DNA of 64,000 nt. Origin: Amylibacter marinus (GTDB lineage: Bacteria; Pseudomonadota; Alphaproteobacteria; Rhodobacterales; Rhodobacteraceae). Under the pieces are notes generated by a model. It saw nothing but the letters and a program-made list of their open reading frames with translations. It was not told the origin of the DNA and did not search any database. Shown here piece after piece: positions 1 to 9,339 of the stretch. The position numbers and the translations under genes were made by a program. Location: assembly GCF_030160015.1 (NCBI RefSeq), contig NZ_BSNN01000002.1, positions 1,054,001 through 1,118,000 on the forward strand, written 5' to 3'. The first letter of the stretch is position 1. Every line of letters begins with the position of its first letter.

Positions 1-148
1 ATGGGTGTGAAAACCCATGTTCTATGCGCCTTTGATGGGCTGTAGAGATTTTTTAGAAAAGTAACGACAAATTTTTGACTTGGTTAACCAGTTGGAAATA
101 TTTGTACGGCAATACTCTATTAGGTTCCGATGGAACCGCTGCTTGCCC

Positions 149-178
149 TACGCCTCACCTTACCCTTGGTGGGGCGTA
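149..178 (-). terminator. hairpin just past the FAD oxidase gene
   Basis: The arms TACGCCTCACC (149-159) and GGTGGGGCGTA (168-178) form an 11-bp stem with one G-U pair and an 8-nt loop. It sits 12 bases past the stop codon of the minus-strand FAD oxidase. No T-run follows on the minus strand, so it may be a 3' end stabiliser or a weak terminator. The rest of 1-148 shows only a short inverted repeat at 1-18 and no supportable gene. Confidence 0.4.
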
Positions 179-190
179 ATTACTTTTGGG

Positions 191-1594
191 CTAGTCTTCC
201 TTGGCCACCACCGCATCTGGGTTCATAATGTTTTGGGGATCTAGCGCCGCCTTTATAGCGCGCATAGCCGCCAATTTTGCCCCGTCGCCATAGCGCAACA
301 GTGCCCGTGCCTTTAGCCGCCCGACCCCATGTTCGGCAGAGATAGAGCCCCCCAGCGCAGCAACTTTGTCATGGATCGCCGCACTGAAGGCCGCGCGCTG
401 ATCCGCGAAATCCGATTTATGCGCGCCCCAAGGGGGGAAGATATTGTAATGTAGATTACCATCCCCCAGATGCCCAAAACAGTTTATCCGCACATCACCA
501 ATTCGCGCCAAAACGGCAGGCATGGTTTCGATGAATTCTGGAATACGTGAAATCGGAATAGACACATCGTGGCTGGCAATTGCGCCAATGGCGCGATTGG
601 CCTCGGGGATGGTTTCGCGCAATTCCCACAGGGCATCGGCCTGTGCGATAGACTGGGCAATCACCGCATCCTGCACCGAGCCACGCTCTATTTCTGTGGT
701 TAGGGCCTGCATCATGCGCGCCTCTACATTTGATCCAGTGCCACTGGCCGCCTGAACCAGCACCGCCCATTCCGGCACCTGTGCAAAAGGCTGGCGGATA
801 TGAGGCATTTGCTCGGCTACAAATTCAAACCCTGCGCGCCCGATCAACTCGAATGCCGAAATCACCCCATCCAATTGCGTATTCAAACGCCCCAAAATGT
901 CGATCGCCACCGCGGGATTTTCTAACGCCAGCAGGGCGGTGCTGACCTCGCGTGGTTTTGGGAATAGCTTCAGGCTGGCGGCGGTAATCACCCCAAGGCT
1001 GCCCTCGGATCCAATCAACAGGTTGCGCAGGTCATAGCCAGTGTTATCCTTGCGCAATCGGCGCAGCCCGTGATGAATTGACCCATCGGGCAACACCGCC
1101 TCAACCCCCAGACACAAGTCGCGTGCATTCCCATAGCGCAACACCTGAACACCCCCGGCATTGGTGGCCAAATTTCCGCCAATACGGCAGGATCCCTCGG
1201 CGGCCAGTGATAGGGGAAACAAGCGATCATGGGCATCTGCATAGCCTTGTGCATCGGCCAGAATAACCCCCGCCTCGACCACCATCACGCTTTCATCTGG
1301 ATAGATCCCCCGCAGCGCATTCATCCGCTCGAGCGACAGGATAATACAGGGGCGATCGCCATCATAAACCTGACCACCAACCAAGCCAGTACCACCGCCA
1401 TAGGGCACCACGCCAACGCTCAGTTCATTGCAAAACCGAACAATCGCAGAGACCTCGTCCACAGTACGCGGGCGTAACAGGGGCCGCGGCGCGCTGATAT
1501 AATGCCCGCGTGGTTCGCCCAAATAGGCCTCGGTGGCCATGCTGACCATATCGGCGCCAAAGGCTGCAATAAATTGGTCAAGCAGAGCGGTCAT
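191..1594 (-). CDS. FAD-binding oxidase, D-lactate / D-2-hydroxyglutarate dehydrogenase type
   Basis: This 467-residue protein belongs to the VAO/PCMH FAD-linked oxidase family (FAD_binding_4 followed by FAD-oxidase_C). The flavin-binding loop PYGGGTGLVGG lies at residues 64-74. The C-terminal domain carries the family motifs GHLGDGNLHYN (374-384) and SAEHGVG (419-425), typical of D-lactate, D-2-hydroxyglutarate and glycolate-oxidase GlcD-like enzymes. It should oxidise a D-2-hydroxy acid and pass electrons to quinone, cytochrome or an electron-transfer flavoprotein. The substrate cannot be fixed from sequence. No Fe-S partner (GlcE/GlcF) is adjacent. It is the last gene of the minus-strand run thrC-M16-GNAT-oxidase; its ATG lies 3 bases after the GNAT stop, so it is probably translated from the same mRNA. 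Confidence 0.85.
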   Translation of the reverse strand: MTALLDQFIAAFGADMVSMATEAYLGEPRGHYISAPRPLLRPRTVDEVSAIVRFCNELSVGVVPYGGGTGLVGGQVYDGDRPCIILSLERMNALRGIYPDESVMVVEAGVILADAQGYADAHDRLFPLSLAAEGSCRIGGNLATNAGGVQVLRYGNARDLCLGVEAVLPDGSIHHGLRRLRKDNTGYDLRNLLIGSEGSLGVITAASLKLFPKPREVSTALLALENPAVAIDILGRLNTQLDGVISAFELIGRAGFEFVAEQMPHIRQPFAQVPEWAVLVQAASGTGSNVEARMMQALTTEIERGSVQDAVIAQSIAQADALWELRETIPEANRAIGAIASHDVSIPISRIPEFIETMPAVLARIGDVRINCFGHLGDGNLHYNIFPPWGAHKSDFADQRAAFSAAIHDKVAALGGSISAEHGVGRLKARALLRYGDGAKLAAMRAIKAALDPQNIMNPDAVVAKED

Positions 1595-1597
1595 CCC

Positions 1598-2194
1598 CTA
1601 GCCCCCGATCACGCCAGCATCGGTTTTTCCGCGCCGATCCATACGAATATTTGCATAGAGCACATGTGTGCGCCACCGCCCCGCAATTTGCAGATAGCTT
1701 TGCGCAACGCCTTCGTATTTAAAGCCCGACTTCTCCAACAACCCGCGCGATGGTTTATTTTCAGGTAGCGTCGCAGCTTCGATCCGACTGAGATCAAGTT
1801 TTGAAAATGCATAGGCAACAATGGCGTTGATAGCCTCGCTCATATATCCCATACGCGCATAATCTTGACCGATCCAATAGCCCAGCGTTGCCGCCTGTGC
1901 CGGGCCGCGGCGGATATTATCCAACGTAATCGCCCCCAGCAAATGCTTGCTGTCACGTTCGACAATAAACAACGGCAGGCCATCCCCCTCATCGAACGTT
2001 TTCTTTGCCCAAAAAACGCGATTTTGAAATGCGCTTTTGCTGAAATGATCAGGCGCCCAGACTGGCTCCCATCCTCGCAGAAACTCTGCGGAATTTTGGC
2101 GCAAATGCACCCATTGCGCATGATCTTTGGCCACAGGCAGGCGCAAGATACAGCGCGGGCTTTGCAGCTCAAGCCTTGTACCGCGCCCAAACAT
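1598..2194 (-). CDS. GNAT N-acetyltransferase, RimJ/RimL-like
   Basis: A 198-residue GNAT-fold acetyltransferase of the RimJ/RimL group, which transfer acetyl from acetyl-CoA to N-terminal or other amines. Visible hallmarks are an N-terminal RxxLR-type start, the central strand GYWIGQDYARMGYMSEA leading into the acetyl-CoA loop, and the C-terminal NKPSRGLLEKSGFKYEG element. The target protein is unknown. I chose the ATG at 2194 because it overlaps the stop codon of the upstream peptidase as TAATG, a typical coupling arrangement. The frame is open further upstream (to 2281), but that part lies inside the peptidase gene and lacks family similarity. Confidence 0.8.
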   Translation of the reverse strand: MFGRGTRLELQSPRCILRLPVAKDHAQWVHLRQNSAEFLRGWEPVWAPDHFSKSAFQNRVFWAKKTFDEGDGLPLFIVERDSKHLLGAITLDNIRRGPAQAATLGYWIGQDYARMGYMSEAINAIVAYAFSKLDLSRIEAATLPENKPSRGLLEKSGFKYEGVAQSYLQIAGRWRTHVLYANIRMDRRGKTDAGVIGG

Positions 2195-3459
2195 TATGCC
2201 GCCAAGGCCCGTGCCAATTGCCCCACTTCGGGGGCATTGTCCACCGGCCCGTATAGCGCAAGTGCCGGCGCGCCCGCGCATAGCGACTGCCCAAAGGCTC
2301 GCACATCGGACGCATTCACCGCATCAATTTTGGCGATCACCTCATCCAATGCCGGTACGCGGCCAAATATTGCCACCATCCGCGCCAGGCGCTCACATCT
2401 GTTCGAAGCACTTTCCAATCCCATCAACATGCCAGCCTTCATCTGGGCCCGCGCACGGGCAACCTCGTCTTCGCTCATATCCGACGCTGCCCGTTTCAGC
2501 TCGTCTATCGTAAGATTGGCAAGCCCAGCAATATCATCACCACTGGTGCCGGAGTAAATCGTCATCATACCACTATCGCGAAAGGCGCCAGCACTGGCAT
2601 AGATTGAATAGCACAGGCCGCGTTTTTCACGAGCCTCTTGGAACAGGCGCGATGACATGCCCCCACCTAATGCGCCGGCATAAATCTGAGCGGTATAGAT
2701 CTGATCATCAAGATAATTGGCTGATTCCAATGTGAGCGCGAAATGGGCCTGCTCAAGATCCTTGGCCACGCGGCGCTCACCGCCAACAAAGCGTGCATCA
2801 TTTGCCATTAGCAATGGCTGGCGTTTTAAATTGCCAAACATTTGGCTGGCCATATCGACCAACACATCATGATCGATTGCACCTGCAGCGGCAAACACCA
2901 TGTTTTCTGGATTGTAGTGCTGATCCACAAAGGCCTGTAAATCGTCGCGCCCAAAGGCCCGCACACGTTCCGCAGGGCCCAAAATAGGGCGCCCCATGGG
3001 CTGATCGGGATAGGCGGCCTCTTGCAACCAATCAAAAATGATATCATCGGGCGTATCAAGAGATTGCCCAATCTCCTGTAGGATTACGCCGCGCTCGATC
3101 TCTAGCTCTTTGGGGTCGAATATAGAATTCAACACAATATCCGAAATAACATCGACACCTAGCGCCACATCCTCTTCGAGGACACGCACGTAATAGGCCG
3201 TCATTTCACGGCTGGTATAGGCGTTGATATAGCCACCAACGTTTTCTATCGCCTCGGCGATTTCCAGGGAATTGCGTTTTTTTGTGCCCTTAAAGGCCAT
3301 GTGTTCTAGAAAATGCGCAATGCCGTTTTGTTGAACCTGTTCATTGCGGCATCCAGCGTTAACCCAGACGCCAAGAGACGCTGATTTCAGGCCGGGCATA
3401 TATTCGCTAACGATACGAAAGCCATTTTCTAATGTGGTGATACGTAAGAATTCGCTCAT
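2194..3459 (-). CDS. M16 zinc metallopeptidase, mitochondrial-processing-peptidase-like
   Basis: A 421-residue M16B peptidase, the bacterial relative of the mitochondrial processing peptidase beta subunit. The inverted zinc motif HFLEH occupies residues 49-53. The third ligand is likely Glu129 in VILQE, exactly 76 residues after the motif as in the family. It should degrade or process peptides, probably in the cytoplasm or periplasm; no signal peptide is seen. Its ATG overlaps the thrC stop as ATGA, and its own stop overlaps the GNAT start, so thrC-M16-GNAT form a coupled operon. This thrC-M16 order is common in Rhodobacterales. Confidence 0.9.
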   Translation of the reverse strand: MSEFLRITTLENGFRIVSEYMPGLKSASLGVWVNAGCRNEQVQQNGIAHFLEHMAFKGTKKRNSLEIAEAIENVGGYINAYTSREMTAYYVRVLEEDVALGVDVISDIVLNSIFDPKELEIERGVILQEIGQSLDTPDDIIFDWLQEAAYPDQPMGRPILGPAERVRAFGRDDLQAFVDQHYNPENMVFAAAGAIDHDVLVDMASQMFGNLKRQPLLMANDARFVGGERRVAKDLEQAHFALTLESANYLDDQIYTAQIYAGALGGGMSSRLFQEAREKRGLCYSIYASAGAFRDSGMMTIYSGTSGDDIAGLANLTIDELKRAASDMSEDEVARARAQMKAGMLMGLESASNRCERLARMVAIFGRVPALDEVIAKIDAVNASDVRAFGQSLCAGAPALALYGPVDNAPEVGQLARALAA

Positions 3460-4847
3460 GATTTGATTCCAGCGCGGATCACAGATTGTACCGCACCCAA
3501 ATCACCAGCCACGCGGGTAACGCGCTCGTCTCTGTCAAACAGATCGGCCATATGCGCAGGCAGCTCTGGGTGCACACCGCAGGCGTCTTTTACCGCGGCG
3601 GGGAATTTGGCGGGGTGGGCCGTGGCCAACGTGATCATTGGGGTCGCGGATTTTGGCTGCTGATTAGCCACCTTTACGCCAACGGCGGAATGCGGGCACA
3701 ATACCTCGCCCGTTTGGGTCAATGCGGATTTGATGGTGGCAGAGGTCTCGGTCTCGGTACACTTGCCAGAATCAAACTCGGCACGCAACAAATCCACTGC
3801 CCCTTGGGACAATGTGAACGTGCCGTCATCTTTCAGCGCATCAAACAATTGTGCAATAGCCGCGCCTTCGCGATCATAGAGATCAAACACCAAACGCTCG
3901 AAATTAGAGCTAACCTGAATATCCATTGACGGGCTGATAGAGGGTGTAACCCCCGTCTTGGCATGTTCGCCAGATTGCAAAGTGCGGTGCAGGATGTCAT
4001 TTTGATTGGTAGCAATGACCAGACGATCGATGGGAAGCCCCATGCGTTTGGCCACATAGCCCGCAAAAATATCGCCAAAGTTGCCGGTGGGCACAGTAAA
4101 AGAAACCGCGCGGTGCGGTGCACCTAGGCTGACAGCAGATGTGAAATAATAGACCACCTGCGCCAGAACCCGCGCCCAGTTGATGGAATTGACGCCAGCC
4201 AATTTCACGCCATCGCGGAATTCGAAATCATTGAACATCTCTTTCAGGAGCGCCTGACAGGTATCAAAATCGCCATCAACAGCCAGCGCATGCACGTTAT
4301 CCTCGGTGGGGGTGGTCATCTGGCGGCGTTGCACCTCGGACACCCGCCCATGGGGGTACATGATGAATACATCCACCGCATCTAAACCTTTGAAGGCCTC
4401 CATTGCAGCGGATCCAGTATCACCCGATGTGGCCCCCACAATCGTGACCCGTTCGCCGCGCCGCTTTAGTGCTGCCTCGAACATCTGCCCGATCAGCTGC
4501 ATCGCCACATCCTTGAAGGCCAAGGTGGGGCCATGGAACAGCTCTAGTAAATAGTGGTTATCGTCTAATTGCACGAGCGGGCATTTGGCAGCATGGGCAA
4601 AGCTGGCGTAGGCGCGTTTTAGGATTGCACGGAATTCATCATCCCCAAAGGTATCGCCAATAAAGGGCTTCATCACCGCAAAGGCTATCTCCTCGTAGGA
4701 CTGGCCGGCAAAGCCTGCGATTTCATCGGCGCTAAGTGTAGGCCAAGTTGAGGGAACATACAGTCCACCATCACGGGCAAGCCCTGTAAGCATGGCCTCC
4801 TCGAAGCTAAGTTCGGGCGCTTGGCCGCGTGTAGAGATATATTTCAT
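3456..4847 (-). CDS. thrC: threonine synthase
   Basis: Threonine synthase converts O-phospho-L-homoserine to L-threonine using pyridoxal phosphate, the last step of threonine biosynthesis. The 463-residue length fits the long (fungal/proteobacterial) class. The PLP lysine is Lys112 in the motif HGPTLAFKD; SGDTGSAAMEAF and the phosphate-binding PTGNFGD are also visible. The N-terminus MKYISTRG is typical. The start at 4847 has a Shine-Dalgarno AGAGGA five bases upstream. It follows the SURF1 gene by 9 bases, so respiratory assembly and threonine synthesis genes are probably co-transcribed. Confidence 0.96.
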   Translation of the reverse strand: MKYISTRGQAPELSFEEAMLTGLARDGGLYVPSTWPTLSADEIAGFAGQSYEEIAFAVMKPFIGDTFGDDEFRAILKRAYASFAHAAKCPLVQLDDNHYLLELFHGPTLAFKDVAMQLIGQMFEAALKRRGERVTIVGATSGDTGSAAMEAFKGLDAVDVFIMYPHGRVSEVQRRQMTTPTEDNVHALAVDGDFDTCQALLKEMFNDFEFRDGVKLAGVNSINWARVLAQVVYYFTSAVSLGAPHRAVSFTVPTGNFGDIFAGYVAKRMGLPIDRLVIATNQNDILHRTLQSGEHAKTGVTPSISPSMDIQVSSNFERLVFDLYDREGAAIAQLFDALKDDGTFTLSQGAVDLLRAEFDSGKCTETETSATIKSALTQTGEVLCPHSAVGVKVANQQPKSATPMITLATAHPAKFPAAVKDACGVHPELPAHMADLFDRDERVTRVAGDLGAVQSVIRAGIKS

Positions 4848-4856
4848 ACTGTCCTC

Positions 4857-5564
4857 TTAGACGGTTTTTCTTCGGATACGCCACAGCAGGTAGAGTGTCA
4901 TCCCAAGCCATACCAAGGCAAGGGAAAACCACGTAATCGCGTATTCTAAATGATCGTTTTTAAAGCTGGCCTGCACCGGACGAAAGGCAGTGGCATCATA
5001 GGGGCGCCACGTGCCATCGATCTGGATTTCGGCCTGTTCTACCACCACCATAAAGGGGGTTGTATTCATATTCTGCGCTATGGGTGCAAGAAAGCGAGAG
5101 AAATAGATGTTCTTTTCCAGATCTGGATCCGGGGTAAAGGCATCATCGTGATCTTGGGGGGTCAGCACATGCCCTGTGCCGCGGATTGGGCCACTAGGGC
5201 GCGCATCCTCTTTGGCACTTGCAGGGATAATCCCCAGATCCAGAAGCATGGATTTACCCGAAGACTGAAATTCAGCCACCACGTGATAGCCTAGGTTTTG
5301 ACCTGCCTGAGGGGCGTAAACATGGGCCTCGCGCCCTGTTAGCACCCCATCGAAGGCCACGCGCACATAGTTGCGATCAAGGATGCTATCTGTGCGTTTG
5401 TATTGTGATACTAGGGATACCGGATCGGCCCCCATTTGTGTGGTAACACGCTCAATGATCCCCTGTTTCCATTCTAAGCGCCCCAGTTGCCAGAACCCCA
5501 GCCACAGCAAAATGACGATGCCGCCAAGGCCAAAAATCAAGGGCGCGATCATGCGTTTGCTCAT
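4857..5564 (-). CDS. SURF1-family cytochrome oxidase assembly protein
   Basis: A 235-residue SURF1 protein that helps insert heme a into cytochrome oxidase subunit I. It has the expected two membrane segments, one near the N-terminus (about residues 5-25, ending LGFWQLGRLEWK, the SURF1 signature) and one near the C-terminus (about 205-225), flanking a periplasmic domain. I chose the ATG at 5564 because it places the first membrane helix at the N-terminus as in homologues. An alternative ATG (5576) and TTG codons (5621, 5615) lie just upstream, and none has a clean ribosome site. It follows coxC after a 271-base gap holding a hairpin. Confidence 0.88.
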   Translation of the reverse strand: MSKRMIAPLIFGLGGIVILLWLGFWQLGRLEWKQGIIERVTTQMGADPVSLVSQYKRTDSILDRNYVRVAFDGVLTGREAHVYAPQAGQNLGYHVVAEFQSSGKSMLLDLGIIPASAKEDARPSGPIRGTGHVLTPQDHDDAFTPDPDLEKNIYFSRFLAPIAQNMNTTPFMVVVEQAEIQIDGTWRPYDATAFRPVQASFKNDHLEYAITWFSLALVWLGMTLYLLWRIRRKTV

Positions 5565-5787
5565 CTGGGGATCCATGGGGTTGTTTGGCGATGAAGTAAC
5601 GCAAATTGCCGCCAAGGCCAAGCCTTAACGCGCATATGTGGTATCGCGCGCCGAATTGGCAGAATACCAAGGTGGATGTGCAGGTTTGTTGGAATTTTGA
5701 ACCAGACTTTCGGGAAATCTACCTGCCCAATCGACGCGATTGCCCCCATGGGGTCGGCGCGCGCAGGTGTAACACCCCCATAAGAAA

Positions 5788-5811
5788 GGGCGCTGAGTTC
5801 CCCCAGCGCCC
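5788..5811 (-). terminator. terminator-like hairpin after coxC
   Basis: GGGCGCTG (5788-5795) pairs perfectly with CAGCGCCC (5804-5811) around an 8-nt loop. Read on the minus strand it is followed by TTTCTTA. It lies 25 bases past the coxC stop, so it probably ends or attenuates the cox transcript before the SURF1-thrC genes. The remaining 5565-5787 bases show no gene; the DUF983 gene often found here in relatives was not seen. Confidence 0.55.
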
Positions 5812-5835
5812 GATAAAACCCAAATGGTTTCGGCC

Positions 5836-6678
5836 CTAGCCGCCCCAGATGTATACGGCGAAGAACAGGAACAACCATACCACATCAACGAAGTGCCAGT
5901 ACCATGCGGCTGCTTCAAATCCAACGTGGCGTTCTTGTGTAAAGTGGCCTTTCAGCGCACGCATCAAGCAGATAGCCAAGAAGATTGTGCCCACCAGAAC
6001 GTGGAACCCGTGAAAGCCAGTGGCCATAAAGAAGTTCGCACCATAGATATTATCGCGGAACGAGAAGGCCGCGTGGCCATATTCATATACTTGGAACACG
6101 GTGAAAATCGCACCCAATGCAATTGCACCAACCAAGCCCCAAACCAGACCCTTGCGATCATTGTCATGGGCCAGCGCATGGTGCGCCCAAGTGGCCATAC
6201 AGCCAGAGCATAACAAGATCAGCGTGTTGATCAACGGCAGGTGCCATGGATCGAATGTTTCGATACCTACAGGTGGCCAGACGCCGTCTACCGCGGGACT
6301 ATCTGGGCCCATTGGGAAAATCGCGTGTTTAAAGAATGACCAGAACCAAGCAACGAAGAACATCACCTCTGACATGATGAACATGATCACGCCGTAGCGC
6401 AGGCCAATAACAACCACCGGTGTGTGATCGCCGACATGAGATTCCTTAACCACTTCGCTCCACCAGCCGAACATAGTGTAAAGCACCATCAACAGCCCGA
6501 TGATGAACATCCATGGTGACAATGGGATGCCGCCAAATGTTACGGATTCGCTACCGCGTCCCAGGTGATGTGACGCCAAAACAGCGCCAACCAGCATAAC
6601 AAATGCGCTGATCGCACCAAAAAATGGCCAACTGCTGGGTGTTAGAATGTGATAATCGTGGTCTTTTTCATGTGCCAT
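5836..6678 (-). CDS. coxC: cytochrome c oxidase subunit III
   Basis: A 280-residue subunit III of aa3-type cytochrome c oxidase (seven predicted membrane helices, inner membrane). It stabilises subunit I and proton uptake. Typical elements are the N-terminal [16 protein letters not shown], the central [14 protein letters not shown] and the C-terminal [20 protein letters not shown]. The best start is the ATG at 6678 giving [10 protein letters not shown]; a TTG codon nine bases upstream is in frame but unlikely. It follows ctaG by 21 bases in the cox cluster. Subunit I (coxA) is not in this window, as is usual for alphaproteobacteria, where it lies elsewhere. Confidence 0.95.
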   Translation of the reverse strand: MAHEKDHDYHILTPSSWPFFGAISAFVMLVGAVLASHHLGRGSESVTFGGIPLSPWMFIIGLLMVLYTMFGWWSEVVKESHVGDHTPVVVIGLRYGVIMFIMSEVMFFVAWFWSFFKHAIFPMGPDSPAVDGVWPPVGIETFDPWHLPLINTLILLCSGCMATWAHHALAHDNDRKGLVWGLVGAIALGAIFTVFQVYEYGHAAFSFRDNIYGANFFMATGFHGFHVLVGTIFLAICLMRALKGHFTQERHVGFEAAAWYWHFVDVVWLFLFFAVYIWGG

Positions 6679-6699
6679 GGTCGACAAATCCCCTGTCTG

Positions 6700-7281
6700 T
6701 TATTGTCTCTTTACTTGGGTTTTAGGGTCAGTTTCAAGGCTTGCTTGTTCACTGGGTAAATCTGTCACATGGAATGTATATGACAGGGTTATGCTTTTCA
6801 GGTTGCCGGCCTCTGCATCATGAATCATTTCTGGATCGACAAAAAAGGTCACGGGCATTTGCACGGTTTCACCGGGCTGTAGCACCTGCATCTCAAAGCA
6901 GAAGCAATCTATTTTAGTGAAATAGCTGCCTGCGGAATAAGGAAACACATTAAAGCTGGCGGTACCAGCAATCGGTTGGTCGGTGGGGTTATGCGCCTCA
7001 TAAAAAGCCAGACCGGTCTCGCCAATCTTTAGCGTCATTTTCCGAACCACGGGTTTGAACTCCCATGGCATATTGGAATCAAGTGATCCATCGAAGCGCA
7101 CAGAGATTTCGCGATCTAGCACCTTATCACTGTTGGTGGCGGCCACCTGTGTTACACCGCCAAAACCTGTGACTCGGCAAAACCAGTCGTAAAAGGGCAC
7201 CGCCGCAAAGGACAGCCCCAACATCACAACGACTAGCCCCATAAAGGATAGGGCGGTTTTTTTGTGTTGGGCTTCGCTCAT
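6700..7281 (-). CDS. ctaG: cytochrome c oxidase assembly protein CtaG (Cox11 family), CuB delivery
   Basis: This 193-residue Cox11-type chaperone delivers copper to the CuB site of subunit I. It has one N-terminal membrane anchor (about residues 10-29) followed by a periplasmic beta-sandwich. The conserved copper ligands are visible: Cys35 in YDWFCRVTGFGG and the CFCF pair Cys126/Cys128. The ATG at 7281 overlaps the stop of the preceding small gene as ATGA. Its family and neighbours make the assignment firm. Confidence 0.95.
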   Translation of the reverse strand: MSEAQHKKTALSFMGLVVVMLGLSFAAVPFYDWFCRVTGFGGVTQVAATNSDKVLDREISVRFDGSLDSNMPWEFKPVVRKMTLKIGETGLAFYEAHNPTDQPIAGTASFNVFPYSAGSYFTKIDCFCFEMQVLQPGETVQMPVTFFVDPEMIHDAEAGNLKSITLSYTFHVTDLPSEQASLETDPKTQVKRQ

Positions 7282-7451
7282 TGGGTGACCTCTAGCGCCG
7301 GACGGCGCACATGGTCAAAGGCCTCCATGTTGTGGCCTTTGGTCATTTTAACGATGGTAATGCCAAACACGATGACCACAAATCCCACGAGCACAAGGCC
7401 CAGCATTTTGTTGTTCTTCGCGCGGCGCGCATGAATTTCTTCGTCAGTCAT
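7278..7451 (-). CDS. small single-span membrane protein of the cox operon (CoxF-like)
   Basis: A 57-residue protein with a charged N-terminus (MTDEEIHARRAKNNK), one membrane helix (about residues 16-37, ending FGITIVKM) and a short tail. Proteins of this size and layout sit between ctaB and ctaG in many Rhodobacterales and are annotated as cytochrome oxidase assembly or CoxF-like proteins; their exact role is not established. The ATG at 7451 overlaps the ctaB stop as TGATG, and its stop overlaps the ctaG start, so translation is probably coupled on both sides. Confidence 0.8.
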   Translation of the reverse strand: MTDEEIHARRAKNNKMLGLVLVGFVVIVFGITIVKMTKGHNMEAFDHVRRPALEVTQ

Positions 7452-8401
7452 CAGATCACCACTGGCCAATTTTCAAGGCCGATTGAAAGATTGCGCATTA
7501 CTTCTTCAACCAGCAATGCCGCGAAGAGTATAAACAGATAGAACAGCGAGAACTTGAACACCCTGCGTTCGGCGATATATTTATCGGCCTCGGCGGTTTC
7601 TTCCGCACGGGTATACAAACCATATGCCCCGCGCAGGAACATCACGCTTAGAATAAGCGAAGCCAGAAAATAAACAGGCCCCCCAATAGAGGTAAACCCT
7701 AGCCCGATACAAAAGGGCGTTAGCAGAACCGTGTAGACCATGATGTGCTTGCGCGTTGTGCGCCGCCCGTGGGTCACGGTTAGCATGGGAACACCCGCCT
7801 TGGTGTAATCATCGTTCATAAACAAAGCCAGCGCCCAGAAATGTGGTGGCGTCCACATGAAGATCAGCATGAACATACCCCACGCCTCGATAGATACGCC
7901 CCCCGTTGCCGCCGCCCAGCCGACCATGGGCGGGAAGGCCCCAGCAGCGCCACCGATCACGATGTTCTGCGGGGTAGAGCGTTTCAACCACATGGAATAA
8001 ATCACGGCATAAAAGAAGATCGTAAAGGCCAGAAAAGCCGCCGCGAACCAATTCGCCGCCAGCCCCAGCATCGCCACCGATAGAACAGACATCCATAGCC
8101 CAACCAGCATCGCATTATGGGCGGTAACCTTGCCTGCCGGTACAGGGCGCGATTGCGTTCGTTTCATGATGGCATCGATATCTGCATCCCACCACATATT
8201 CAGCGCACCAGACGCCCCCGCGCCCAGCCCTATGAATAAAATGGCGCAAAAGCCAAGGAACGGGTGCACAGATACCGGTGCGACAATTAACCCAACAGCA
8301 GCGGTAAAAACCACAAGCGACATCACCCGAGGCTTCAGCAATGAAACCACGTCACCAAAATCCGACGCGGTATGCGTCGCGGATGCGCTTGTATCGGTCA
8401 T
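7451..8401 (-). CDS. ctaB: protoheme IX farnesyltransferase (heme O synthase)
   Basis: CtaB transfers a farnesyl group from farnesyl diphosphate to heme b, giving heme O, the precursor of heme a of the oxidase. The 316-residue UbiA-superfamily protein has about eight or nine membrane helices. The first Asp-rich prenyl-diphosphate site is NMWWDADIDAIMKRT (residues 68-82), followed by SRPVPAG. The second polar loop NDDYTKAGVPMLTV is also clear. It lies between coxB (47-base gap) and the CoxF-like gene. No heme A synthase (ctaA) is in the window. Confidence 0.95.
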   Translation of the reverse strand: MTDTSASATHTASDFGDVVSLLKPRVMSLVVFTAAVGLIVAPVSVHPFLGFCAILFIGLGAGASGALNMWWDADIDAIMKRTQSRPVPAGKVTAHNAMLVGLWMSVLSVAMLGLAANWFAAAFLAFTIFFYAVIYSMWLKRSTPQNIVIGGAAGAFPPMVGWAAATGGVSIEAWGMFMLIFMWTPPHFWALALFMNDDYTKAGVPMLTVTHGRRTTRKHIMVYTVLLTPFCIGLGFTSIGGPVYFLASLILSVMFLRGAYGLYTRAEETAEADKYIAERRVFKFSLFYLFILFAALLVEEVMRNLSIGLENWPVVI

Positions 8402-8448
8402 AACAATCCCAAAGGTTGGCAGGTTATTCGCCTGCCGTGGTGGATTAC

Positions 8449-9339
8449 TTAATTGGTGGCGGTTTCGGCGGCCAATACTTTGGCCATGTTTGCCTCGGCA
8501 TATTCAACGCTGCGCGGGATGCCGGCGTACTCTTTGATCGCGCCATCCAGCCATGCATCGTATGCCTCTTGGCTTACAACCTTAACCGTGATCGGCATGT
8601 AAGAGTGATCCTTGCCGCACAATTCTGAACACTGGCCGAAATACACGCCCTCTTTTTCGGCATTGAACCACAACTCGGCCAAACGACCCGGTACTGCATC
8701 CTGCTTTACGCCGAATGCCGGGATTGTCCACGAGTGGATCACATCAGATGCAGTAACCTGTACAACAACTGTTTTACCTACAGGCACGACAACAGCGGTG
8801 TCGGTTGCCAACAGATATTCGTCATCCGCATAGCCGTTTTCGGCTAATTGGTCACGCTCTAGCATAAAGCTATCGAACCCAAACTCATGGTCCACATATT
8901 CATGTGTCCAATACCATTGGTTGCCGATAGCCTTGATTGTGATGTCAGCTTCTGGAATTTCCAGCTGTTTGAACAACAAGTTCAGGCTGGGTGGCATAAT
9001 CGCCAGAAGGATCAGCACGGGGATCATTGTCCAGGCTTTTTCCAAGGTCGAGTTATGCGAGAATGTAGCGGGCACAGGGTTGCGTTTGGCGCTAAAGCGC
9101 ACAGCACAGTAAACCAGCAACACTGTCACAAACAAACAAATGATGCCGATGATCCACAACAAGAAGTTATCCAGCCACTGAATATCGCGGGCAACTTCGG
9201 TAACCGGTGTTTGAAAATCAATGCCCTTGTCGATAGGCTTGCCGATTGTTTCCAAGCTTTGTTGCGCAAATGCGCTTCCTGCGAGTGTGAAACCAACCAA
9301 AGCGGCGGCTGAAGTTTTCAAAACTTTTGCAATTGCCAT
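8449..9339 (-). CDS. coxB: cytochrome c oxidase subunit II
   Basis: Subunit II carries the CuA centre that accepts electrons from cytochrome c. The 296-residue form starts at the ATG at 9339, which has AGGA eight bases upstream and gives a normal signal peptide cleaved after AFA (residue 25). Two membrane helices follow (about 52-80 and 98-125), then the periplasmic cupredoxin domain. CuA ligands are visible: His202 (SDVIHSW), Cys237, Glu239, Cys241, His245 and Met248 in QCSELCGKDHSYM. The aromatic electron-entry patch is QWYWTHEY. The frame stays open upstream to 9468, but that part does not resemble the family. First gene of the cox run. Confidence 0.95.
   Translation of the reverse strand: MAIAKVLKTSAAALVGFTLAGSAFAQQSLETIGKPIDKGIDFQTPVTEVARDIQWLDNFLLWIIGIICLFVTVLLVYCAVRFSAKRNPVPATFSHNSTLEKAWTMIPVLILLAIMPPSLNLLFKQLEIPEADITIKAIGNQWYWTHEYVDHEFGFDSFMLERDQLAENGYADDEYLLATDTAVVVPVGKTVVVQVTASDVIHSWTIPAFGVKQDAVPGRLAELWFNAEKEGVYFGQCSELCGKDHSYMPITVKVVSQEAYDAWLDGAIKEYAGIPRSVEYAEANMAKVLAAETATN

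Noticed and set aside
1-18. ATGGGT-GTGAAA-ACCCAT hairpin at the window edge
   Set aside because: A 6-bp stem at the edge with no gene context, too weak to call a terminator.
1865-2557. 230-codon open frame on the plus strand opposite the GNAT and M16 genes
   Set aside because: It lies wholly antisense to two well-supported coupled genes and has no family-like segments or ribosome site.
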